From positions 1-20,379 of the forward strand of contig VGAF01000014.1 in the NCBI GenBank assembly GCA_016870855.1: a stretch of DNA of 20,379 bases, given 5' to 3'. This document shows, piece after piece, positions 13,824 to 20,379 of this stretch. The DNA is from Actinomycetota bacterium (GTDB lineage Bacteria; Actinomycetota; Actinomycetes; Nanopelagicales; Nanopelagicaceae). How positions within the stretch are numbered: the stretch's first letter is position 1; every line of letters begins with the position of its first letter. The position numbers were made by a program, and so were the translations under genes. The notes below the pieces were generated by a model. It saw nothing but the letters and a program-made list of their open reading frames with translations, searched no databases and was not told the DNA's origin.

Positions 13824-16800
13824 TTAGTTAGTGGATATTTTCTTGCTGCCTACAGGACACTTGCCGGATTTCGGCAGCGCAGTTGCGCTCGTACCTTTAA
13901 CGCAGATAAAGGCTGGTATGAGTTTGGTGACTGCTTTGATTTCGAGATCGAAATCTTCAACATTTTCAAGAGCCGAGATAATCTCGGCTAAATCGTCGGA
14001 AAGACCTGAGGCAAGTGCACCGGAGGTGGCTGATTTTAGATTGGTGCGGTACGAAGCAAAATTCTCACGACTCTGAGTTACCACGGTCGCACTTTCTTTT
14101 GCTGAGAGGTACTGCGGCTTTGAGGTGATCGTGCTTCGAAACTTTGCTGGCAATTTCGAAAGCCTTGTCTCTAAATCTAACCATGATCTGTAGAACTTAA
14201 TCGCAGAATTCTCGTAACGTAGCTCGAGCTCGATGATGGTGTCGAAATCTTGGGCGAGGTTCGAGATTTCTTCGAAGTATTGCTGGACATCCATAATCTG
14301 GACTCGGATTTGATCGTTTTCACTTTGAATTTGAGTTAATAACTTCTTGTACTCGATATCGGATAGATCTTTGATTTCGTAATCGTCTTTCTTGTTGCCA
14401 AGCGACTTAGCAAGGACATCGAAATTATCACATCCAATTTTGATGGAAGTTCTCGACAAAGTTAACTTCTGATTCGCGTTAAAGGATCGAGCGGTAAAGA
14501 TACATTCTGACGAGAGTTGTTCGATGGTCTGAATCAATCCCGCTCTGCGCCCTTGCAATGACTCGTAGTACAGAGCGATTTCCTTGCTGCGTTGGGCCTC
14601 AAGTGCGGCCTTAGCCGCGGCATCAGCTTTTTCCTTTGCAATACGTTCGGCCTCTAGTTTTGCTTTTGCCTCAGCGTCGGCCTTTGCTTTAGCGATCCGC
14701 TCTTCTTCGGCGATGGATGAAGCTATCGACCGCTTGAGTTGATCCCACTCTCGGGCTTGACTCGAAGAAACTGCGCGATGAGCGAACAAAGTGTTTGTGC
14801 TTCCGGCTGCGATAGCAAACACTTCCCGCCCTTCTAGAACTGACTGTGAGGTCACCAATGTGGGAATTTGGCGCACTTTTGTATCGCCAGTTCCTAATTG
14901 CCCTGAACTGTTTGCGCCCCAACAGAAAACTTCGCCCATCGAGATCAGGCATGCGTGATTACTTCCGATTGAGAAAGAAGAAATAGGTCTTGCTTGTAGC
15001 GATTTATCTCCCACTATCACCGGTACGTTTGCACTCGGAGTTTGTGATCCAGAAGGGATAGAGCCGTTGCTTATGCAGTAACCGCGATTCGAGGCGATCA
15101 CACATATGAGATAGTTTTGATTTCCCATAAAGACATCGGTGATTTTCTTTCCCTCGAGCGCACCAATATTCGTGAGGCCAAGCGGAATGCCGCTTGTGGC
15201 TACCTTCGTATTTTTATCACCAAATGCGTACGTGGTTTGGCCCCAACAATAAAGTTCTCCTGAGGCGATCACACAAGTGGAATAAGAACTTGCCGCGATA
15301 TCGGTGACGGTTTTGCCTTGCAATACGCCCGTGAGACTTACCGAGACAGGTGTTGTGCTCGACTTAGTTTTGTAGGCGTTAAAAGAATCACGATCTTCGG
15401 AGATACCGAGCTGTCCTTGGGAATTATCGCCCCAACAGAAAACTCGACTATCTGCAAGAGCGCACACATGGGAGTAACCCATCACAATTTTCTGTGCTGT
15501 CAGTCCTTTGAGGACCCCAGTCAAATCAACTGCAACAGGAATATCGGAATGTGTATTTGTCCCATTGCCGAGTTGTCCTAGGTTGTTCTGGCCCTTGCAA
15601 TACACGGTGCCTAAAGAGATAAAGCATTCGTTATTACCTCTCTCAGCTCTATCTGAAATCTTTTTATCTTGCAACGTACCTAGATTTCCAACAGCGCTTG
15701 GAAAAGAAATTGGTGTTAACTCTTGCGTTACTTGAGGATTGAGAATATAAGGAATCGAATCACCTAAAAATGAATAGTTTGCGTAATTCTGGTTGTAAGA
15801 CAAATCGCTAAATTCTTGGAAGTCCTGATCTCCAAGTCCAGACCCGACTGCAACCGGAATATTGCTTATCTTATTTCCAGCGCGACCACCTTGAGAATAA
15901 TAGTTATCGCCCCAGCAATAGACCTTTCCGCTGGCAATCGCACAGGCATAACTCCTAAATCGAGAAGCAGATAGTGAATAAACCGCGCCAGCTATCACTT
16001 CTTTACTTTGCAGCGGCTTTGGTGTGACAGAAGTAATTAAGTCTCCTGTACCAAGTAGGCCCGCACTGTTATTTCCCCAACAAAATGTCGCGCCACTTGC
16101 AAGCGCACACGAAGAGTTTACGCTGAGAGAAATACTTTGGAATTCGCGCCCAAGCAGCGCGCCCTTCATATCGATAACGGTGGGAATATTGACTGAATAG
16201 TTACTATTCAAATCCTTGGCGAACCGTCCACCTTCATTTGAGCCCCAGCAATAGATGTTCTTGTCGATGAGTGCACATGTTCCAGAAGTCGAGAGGGAGA
16301 GTTCTTGAATCTGCTTCAAATCTTTAGGGAGTCCGCTTACTGCGATTGGATATGCATTTTTCGATAGATCACCGTTTCCTAGTTCATATGAGTAGTTACT
16401 GCCCCAACAGAAAACCTCGGTGTTTGAAAACCCACATGAATGATTAGCGCCAACAGCGATTCCAACTAAGGTCTTTCCTTTTAAAACACCATCAGTCTCT
16501 ACAGCAACCGGCGTCGATGAATTTGCTAACTTTGCTTGTAAAACTCCCAAGTTTGAAGTTTGGTTATTACCCCAACAGAAAGCTCGTGAGTTGGCGATCG
16601 CGCAGACATGATTGATGCCTACAGAAATATCAGTGACTGTCAGGTTTTTCAAGACACCAGATGTATCAACAGCAATGGGCATAGAAGAATTGGTTTCGGT
16701 TCCATTACCAAGTTGGCCAAAGCGATTATTACCCCAACACATCAGATTCGTGTCAGCGAGAACACAGGCGCTCGATTGTCCTAATGAAAGATTACTCAAC

Positions 16801-19646
16801 CGTGCATTATTTAATTTCTCCGGAAATCTCACTCTTACCGGGACCGCGCTTGAATTATTGGTTCCATCGCCAAGTTGACCGTACTCATTATCTCCCCAGC
16901 AATAAAGAAGTCCACCTGCTATGGCGCAGGCGAAGGTTCCGCCAGTCTCAACCAGAGTTGGGGTTCGGCCGCCGAATAGCGGGCTAGGGTCTAACGAATA
17001 AGGACTAAGTGCGCCATCTACCTTTGCATTCGTGACTCCCAGCATCGCGAAACTAACATTTCTAGTTTTCTTAGCAGCACTAATGTCGAGTGAACCATAT
17101 TTATCGCGCTCTTTTTCTGCTGCGAGTGCATCGCTCTTTGCTTGTGTTGTTGCAAGATCCAATTCTCGTTTCGCTGCCGCAATGGCTTCTGATAGTGCGA
17201 GGGCTTCTGCGTCATCGAATTTCTTTCGCTCTGAGGCGGTTGCTGTCGTCAAAGTCTTGTATGTGAAATAGGTTCGACCTCGTATCAAGGAGATATTGAC
17301 GACTTCCTGATTCTTCAGTAACCCATCGTCTTTGACTCGAACCGGAATTGATTGTGTAACCGTATCGCCCTGACCAAGTTGGCCTGAATCATTCAGGCCC
17401 CAGCAATACATTTGGCCAAGCGACAAGATGCACGCGTGCGAATCACTTACTTTCACATCACTTATCGGCCTAGCTCCAAAATTCGCAGAGTTGATTAAGC
17501 CCGGAAATGTTGTCGTATTAGAACTGCCTCGATAATTGGCGTTGCTCGACCAACAATAAACTTTTCTTTCCGTTGATAGCGCGCAAACAGTCTTCGTACC
17601 CCATGCGTAGGGTGCGCTGGCTTCAATTTTCACTACTTTCTTGCCGGCGAGATCGCCTGAATTAACTAATGCAAGAGGAACTCCGTAGCTACTAATATTC
17701 GCAGCGTGAAAACCAAGGACTTCGGCGCCCCAGCAATATGGCGATCCATCAGCAACAACGCATGTGGAGTTCTGAGTGGTGAAGAGGCTTTGGACGTTCG
17801 CATCTGATTTAAGTGCGCCCGTTGTGTTCACAGCTGTTGGTGACAATGAAGCCACGGTCTTGAAGCCACCTAGACCATCTCGTGTATCACTGGCTCCAAG
17901 TTGTCCAGAACTATTACTGCCCCAACAGTAAACTTTTGCACTAGCGATAACGCATGCATGTTGATTTCCAGCCGCTAGATCAGTGATCGTTTTGCCTTTG
18001 AGAACGCCTGAGATATCGATTTCTACCGGACTGGTAGATGTTGCTTGTGTGCCATTTCCAAGTTGTCCGAAAGCATTACTTCCAGCGCAATAAACCCGCG
18101 ACTCCACTAAATAACATGTGAAATCAAAACCGCGCGCAATCGTAGAAATAACTTTTCCTGTTAGCGAGCCGAGTGAATTTTCAATAGGTAGGGTGAGCGG
18201 CGTTAGCTGTGAATCCAATGTGAGCGAATGACTATAAGATCGATTATCGGCGACGAATGTAAACGTACTATCGCTAGTTGTAGGAGCAATAATCGCGGAA
18301 ACTTTTGTGGCGCTACTTGCGGGGCTTGAGGTTAGTACTTCCGTGGGCCGCAATTTCGAGACTGTTGTGCCATCGCCAAATTGTCCACTTCCGTTATTGC
18401 CCCAACAATAAATTTTCGCGCCCACGTGAGCACACGTTGTACTACCCGTATAAACCTCTTTCACTACTCCAGTGATAGAAGTGCCGATATCAGAGACTTT
18501 GACTGGAATATTTGAATCAGTGGTCGAACCATTACCGAGCTGCCCCGCATAGTTGTATCCCCAACAGAATATTTCGGAAGTTGTTGCGGCACACGACGTC
18601 GATGATTCGACATCAACGCTTACCAAGCTCTTTCCAGCAAGAACTCCTGTGGTGTTAACAGCAGTTGGTGCATTTGCACCGTAAGAGATGGACCCATTAC
18701 CGAATTGGCCGTTGCCGTTATATCCCCAACAAATCACCGATCCACTTGCCACAGCACATGCATGAAGTCTGGTAACTGAAATTTCGGTGACAACTTTTCC
18801 TGCGAGCGCGCCCGTGGTAACAACTGCGATTGGAGCGCTTGAGCGAGTGGGTGAAGTATTACCAAGTTGGCCATATGAGTTATCGCCCCAGCAGAAGACT
18901 TGGTTGTTAGCGATGGCGCACGTTGAATCATCGCTAGCGCTGATGCGAGTGATGGTTTTACCCGAAAGAACACCGCTAGTTTGTACCGCGACCGGAGCGC
19001 TTGAATTGGTTGTCGTACCATCACCTAGTTGGCCTGAATAATTAGCGCCCCAACAGAATGCTTGGCCATCGGCAATTGCGCAAGCGTGACTACTTCCTAC
19101 AGAAATATCGGTGACCTTTTTATTTGCAAGAACCCCCAATGTGCTTACTGCGGTTGGTCTTTCTACGCTATTCGTGGAGCCGTTACCAATTTGGCCCGTT
19201 GATCCGACGCCCCAACAAAATGCTTTGGAATCGACTATTGCACATTTGGTATTTGAGGTACCGGTATCTACCTTTGAAAAATCTTTCTCTTCATAGAGCA
19301 ATGGTTTTTGAATCTCTCTCGGATTTGAACTCGAACCGTAAGAATATGGAACTCCGTAACCCCAACAATAAAGATTGCCGCCCGCAATCGCGCATGCGCT
19401 ATTTCCACGCGAGGAAAAATCTGTGATCGTTTTACCATTCATCCCAAGATTCAATGGATAGGCACGAGGAAGATCTTGGAGTGTGTTCTTTTCTGCTTGA
19501 GGAAACGTTGAGACCCGACCGATAATGCCAAGTTTTACGTTCTCATCGACGGCAGATTGAGAGGGTGTAATGTGGAAAAATGAGAAGAAGAGAAAAAATG
19601 AGAGAAAGGCGCTCAACGTCTTTCTGATTGCTCGAGTTTTCACCAT
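13824..19646 (-). CDS. Giant secreted RCC1-repeat protein with coiled coils and two-cysteine C-terminal tail
   Basis: 1940 residues. Signal peptide ~1-32 (LSAFLSFFLFFSFFHITPS, QSA). I count about 24 RCC1-type blades, each with a core like HACAIADGQAFCWGANYSGQ and usually LG(N/D)G. Blades fall into groups of 7+5, then an Ala/Lys/Glu-rich coiled coil (~804-850), then 7+5 again, a second coiled coil (~1629-1700), a helical C-terminal domain, and a tail FICVKGTSATALPKSGKCPV. RCC1 blades form seven-bladed propellers used for binding; the ligand here is unknown. Nearly every blade carries two cysteines about 8-9 residues apart, consistent with disulfides in an exported protein. ATG 19646 or the following GTG is preceded by GGGGG. 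It may be an adhesin or a surface-layer component; it has no visible enzymatic domain. The protein class is secure, its role is not. Confidence 0.88.
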   Translation of the reverse strand: MVKTRAIRKTLSAFLSFFLFFSFFHITPSQSAVDENVKLGIIGRVSTFPQAEKNTLQDLPRAYPLNLGMNGKTITDFSSRGNSACAIAGGNLYCWGYGVPYSYGSSSNPREIQKPLLYEEKDFSKVDTGTSNTKCAIVDSKAFCWGVGSTGQIGNGSTNSVERPTAVSTLGVLANKKVTDISVGSSHACAIADGQAFCWGANYSGQLGDGTTTNSSAPVAVQTSGVLSGKTITRISASDDSTCAIANNQVFCWGDNSYGQLGNTSPTRSSAPIAVVTTGALAGKVVTEISVTRLHACAVASGSVICWGYNGNGQFGNGSISYGANAPTAVNTTGVLAGKSLVSVDVESSTSCAATTSEIFCWGYNYAGQLGNGSTTDSNIPVKVSDIGTSITGVVKEVYTGSTTCAHVGAKIYCWGNNGSGQFGDGTTVSKLRPTEVLTSSPASSATKVSAIIAPTTSDSTFTFVADNRSYSHSLTLDSQLTPLTLPIENSLGSLTGKVISTIARGFDFTCYLVESRVYCAGSNAFGQLGNGTQATSTSPVEIDISGVLKGKTITDLAAGNQHACVIASAKVYCWGSNSSGQLGASDTRDGLGGFKTVASLSPTAVNTTGALKSDANVQSLFTTQNSTCVVADGSPYCWGAEVLGFHAANISSYGVPLALVNSGDLAGKKVVKIEASAPYAWGTKTVCALSTERKVYCWSSNANYRGSSNTTTFPGLINSANFGARPISDVKVSDSHACILSLGQMYCWGLNDSGQLGQGDTVTQSIPVRVKDDGLLKNQEVVNISLIRGRTYFTYKTLTTATASERKKFDDAEALALSEAIAAAKRELDLATTQAKSDALAAEKERDKYGSLDISAAKKTRNVSFAMLGVTNAKVDGALSPYSLDPSPLFGGRTPTLVETGGTFACAIAGGLLYCWGDNEYGQLGDGTNNSSAVPVRVRFPEKLNNARLSNLSLGQSSACVLADTNLMCWGNNRFGQLGNGTETNSSMPIAVDTSGVLKNLTVTDISVGINHVCAIANSRAFCWGNNQTSNLGVLQAKLANSSTPVAVETDGVLKGKTLVGIAVGANHSCGFSNTEVFCWGSNYSYELGNGDLSKNAYPIAVSGLPKDLKQIQELSLSTSGTCALIDKNIYCWGSNEGGRFAKDLNSNYSVNIPTVIDMKGALLGREFQSISLSVNSSCALASGATFCWGNNSAGLLGTGDLITSVTPKPLQSKEVIAGAVYSLSASRFRSYACAIASGKVYCWGDNYYSQGGRAGNKISNIPVAVGSGLGDQDFQEFSDLSYNQNYANYSFLGDSIPYILNPQVTQELTPISFPSAVGNLGTLQDKKISDRAERGNNECFISLGTVYCKGQNNLGQLGNGTNTHSDIPVAVDLTGVLKGLTAQKIVMGYSHVCALADSRVFCWGDNSQGQLGISEDRDSFNAYKTKSSTTPVSVSLTGVLQGKTVTDIAASSYSTCVIASGELYCWGQTTYAFGDKNTKVATSGIPLGLTNIGALEGKKITDVFMGNQNYLICVIASNRGYCISNGSIPSGSQTPSANVPVIVGDKSLQARPISSFSIGSNHACLISMGEVFCWGANSSGQLGTGDTKVRQIPTLVTSQSVLEGREVFAIAAGSTNTLFAHRAVSSSQAREWDQLKRSIASSIAEEERIAKAKADAEAKAKLEAERIAKEKADAAAKAALEAQRSKEIALYYESLQGRRAGLIQTIEQLSSECIFTARSFNANQKLTLSRTSIKIGCDNFDVLAKSLGNKKDDYEIKDLSDIEYKKLLTQIQSENDQIRVQIMDVQQYFEEISNLAQDFDTIIELELRYENSAIKFYRSWLDLETRLSKLPAKFRSTITSKPQYLSAKESATVVTQSRENFASYRTNLKSATSGALASGLSDDLAEIISALENVEDFDLEIKAVTKLIPAFICVKGTSATALPKSGKCPVGSKKISTN
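14770..16985 (-). repeat. RCC1 module copy 2 (7+5 blades)
   Basis: Approximate span of blades 13-24. The counterpart of blade 8 reads CKG, that of blade 9 has SEDRDSFNAYKT, that of blade 10 has IPLGLTNIGALEGKK, and that of blade 11 lacks CWG (CIS). Even the spacer before the five-blade group is shared (TPLTLPIENSLGSLTGK in copy 1, TPISFPSAVGNLGTLQDKK here). Confidence 0.7.
17250..19440 (-). repeat. RCC1 module copy 1 (7+5 blades)
   Basis: Approximate span of blades 1-12. Blade 8 departs from CWG (reads CAG), blade 9 carries an insertion of the form SDTRDGLGGFKT, blade 10 contains VPLALVNSGDLAGKK, and blade 11 reads CWS. These blade-specific quirks recur in the same order in copy 2. Confidence 0.7.
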
Positions 19647-19684
19647 CTACCCCCGCCGACATTCTGCCTTAAACACTTGAATTT

Positions 19685-19742
19685 GCCCACGTCGAGGACT
19701 CTTTGATCTTAATACAAGAATCATTGATTCTCAGACGTGGGC
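19685..19742. repeat. 9-bp inverted repeat GCCCACGTC / GACGTGGGC with an inner palindrome
   Basis: The arms at 19685-19693 and 19734-19742 are exactly complementary, 40 nt apart. Between them GAATCATTGATTC (19718-19730) is a perfect palindrome around one central base. The element is upstream of the RCC1 gene on the minus strand, where a TAAGAT box could be a -10. It may be a two-site operator or a hairpin in the RCC1 leader. No regulator is known for it. Confidence 0.5.
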
Positions 19743-19776
19743 CGCCGAGAAAGCCGCCGCTACTTCATTAGCGACT

Positions 19777-20094
19777 TTGAAAGTAGATTTGAAGTCAGCT
19801 CAAGATGCGAAGGCTTTATCTGACGTTGCTTCCAAAGCTGCCTCAGCTGCGCAGACAAAAGCTGAGTCAGATGCGAAGGCGGCAGTTGCTAAAGCAGAGA
19901 GTGATACCAAAGCTGCTTTGGATGCCAAGAGCGCTTCAGAAACTGAGTTGGCTGCAGTCAAAAGTGCGCTAGCAACTGCTAATGCTGAACTAGCTAAGTG
20001 GAAACCCACCACGATCACCTGCGTGAAGGGCAAGACAGTGAAGAAGGTAAGTGCGGTCAATCCCATGTGTCCAACGGGGTATAAGAAGAAGTAA
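19777..20094 (+). CDS. Alanine-rich coiled-coil protein fragment with CVKGK-type tail; N-terminus probably missing
   Basis: 105 residues from TTG 19777. Residues 1-75 are an Ala/Lys/Asp/Ser heptad-like coiled coil (KSAQDAKALSDVASKAASAA); residues ~79-105 are the tail ITCVKGKTVKKVSAVNPMCP. TTG is a weak choice with no ribosome binding site. The same frame is open back to 19681 and still reads as coiled coil from about 19741 (AAEKAAATSLATLKVDLK), but it contains no ATG or GTG. There is no signal peptide, although every other protein with this tail has one. The simplest reading is the 3' remnant of a longer secreted protein, either decayed or using a non-standard start. It ends 7 nt before the tRNA-Glu promoter region. 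Confidence 0.5.
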   Translation: MKVDLKSAQDAKALSDVASKAASAAQTKAESDAKAAVAKAESDTKAALDAKSASETELAAVKSALATANAELAKWKPTTITCVKGKTVKKVSAVNPMCPTGYKKK

Positions 20095-20101
20095 CCGGGA
20101 T

Positions 20102-20128
20102 TTGACGCCTGGATTTTCACGATAGGCT
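20102..20128 (+). promoter_or_regulatory. Promoter of the tRNA-Glu/Asp/Phe cluster
   Basis: TTGACG at 20102-20107 and TAGGCT at 20123-20128, 15 bp apart (16 if the -35 is read as TTTGAC). The predicted start near 20135 is a few bases before the tRNA-Glu 5' end. The boxes are strong; the spacing is slightly short. Confidence 0.65.
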
Positions 20129-20141
20129 TCGCTCCCCTCTA

Positions 20142-20217
20142 GTCCCCATCGTCTAGGGGCCTAGGACATCGCCCTTTCACGGCGGTAACACGGGTTCAAA
20201 TCCCGTTGGGGACGCCA
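20142..20217 (+). tRNA. tRNA-Glu (anticodon UUC)
   Basis: The acceptor GTCCCCA pairs fully with TGGGGAC. The anticodon loop is CTTTCAC, giving UUC. The T-arm is CGGGTTCAAATCCCG, followed by discriminator G and an encoded CCA at 20215-20217. It is the first of three adjacent plus-strand tRNAs. Confidence 0.96.
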
Positions 20218-20258
20218 GATAATGGGAAAGAAGTTTTCCCGCTATCTGTATTTAAGTT

Positions 20259-20332
20259 GGCCCAGTAGCGCAGTTGGTTAGCGCGCCGCCCTGTCACGGC
20301 GGAGGTCGCGGGTTCAAGTCCCGTCTGGGTCG
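20259..20332 (+). tRNA. tRNA-Asp (anticodon GUC)
   Basis: The acceptor GGCCCAG pairs with CTGGGTC (one G-T wobble). The anticodon loop is CTGTCAC, giving GUC, and the T-arm is CGGGTTCAAGTCCCG. The CCA end is not encoded. A spacer hairpin at 20217-20247 (AGATA/TATCT, GGGAAA/TTTCCC) separates it from tRNA-Glu; lacking a T-run, it is more likely a processing signal than a terminator. Confidence 0.96.
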
Positions 20333-20345
20333 CGATTAATTTCTC

Positions 20346-20379
20346 GGCTGGGTAGCTCAGTTGGTACGAGCGTGCGACT
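20346..20379 (+). tRNA. tRNA, 5' half only, probably tRNA-Phe
   Basis: GGCTGGG-TA-GCTC AGTTGGTAC GAGC forms an acceptor 5' strand, D-arm and the start of an anticodon stem, cut off by the window end before the anticodon. Identity as Phe is inferred from the usual actinobacterial order Glu-Asp-Phe and the typical tRNA-Phe D-arm. Confidence 0.7.

Noticed and set aside
13824..19646. CRISPR-like or satellite DNA repeat array, because similar words recur every ~150 nt
   Set aside because: The repeats are protein-level RCC1 blades in one continuous reading frame with diverged codons, not identical DNA repeats with spacers.
20217..20247. Hairpin between tRNA-Glu and tRNA-Asp as a terminator
   Set aside because: It is followed by GTATTTAAG rather than a T-tract and lies within a close tRNA cluster, so a processing spacer is more likely.
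1847..20379. Integrative element using tRNA-Lys or tRNA-Glu as attachment site
   Set aside because: No integrase, transposase or direct repeat of a tRNA 3' end was found in the window.

Overview
The window looks like a low-GC freshwater actinobacterium of the acI / Nanopelagicales type. This is an inference from four things: TANNNT-type -10 boxes (TAGGCT, TATCCT) placed 6-7 nt before start codons, a tRNA-Glu/Asp/Phe cluster in the actinobacterial order, streamlined spacing, and several secreted proteins ending in a short lysine-rich two-cysteine tail that I associate with that lineage. No taxonomic marker gene is present, so the assignment is not proven.

Layout. (1) 1-1497, minus strand: an ECF-type sigma factor carrying a transmembrane segment and an extracytoplasmic C-terminal domain, with a TAATG-coupled downstream gene cut off by the window edge. 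(2) 1498-1922: a non-coding interval with an inverted repeat and a GC-rich, probably structured RNA, then tRNA-Lys(UUU) on the minus strand. (3) 1997-13807: a beta-glucan (laminarin-type) utilisation locus. It holds a LacI-family repressor, a minus-strand operon (secreted GH16 endoglucanase plus a secreted two-domain protein), and a divergent plus-strand operon (solute-binding protein, two permeases, a second two-domain secreted protein, a second secreted GH16). A third GH16, which has no signal peptide, and a GH1 beta-glucosidase follow as a divergent pair. (4) 13824-19646, minus strand: a 1940-residue secreted protein with about 24 RCC1-type blades that arose by duplication of a whole 12-blade module. 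(5) 19681-20094: an alanine-rich coiled-coil fragment with the same C-terminal tail, apparently lacking its N-terminus. (6) 20142-20379: tRNA-Glu, tRNA-Asp and the start of a probable tRNA-Phe.

How the genes work together (inference from families and context). The secreted GH16 enzymes would cut beta-1,3(1,4)-glucan outside the cell. The paired two-domain proteins may hold or present the polymer. The binding protein and MalF/MalG-like permeases would import oligosaccharides using an ATPase encoded elsewhere. The cytoplasmic GH16 and GH1 would finish hydrolysis to glucose. Two identical 14-bp LacI-type operators (TGAAACCGCTTTCA) lie in the two divergent promoter regions, so one repressor could control both pairs of transcription units.

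The whole locus lies between tRNA-Lys and the tRNA-Glu-Asp-Phe cluster, with no integrase or transposase visible. It looks like a replaceable gene-content island between conserved tRNA anchors. The most novel elements are the shared C-terminal tail, the two-domain secreted family, the duplicated RCC1 module, and the unassigned structured RNA candidate next to tRNA-Lys.
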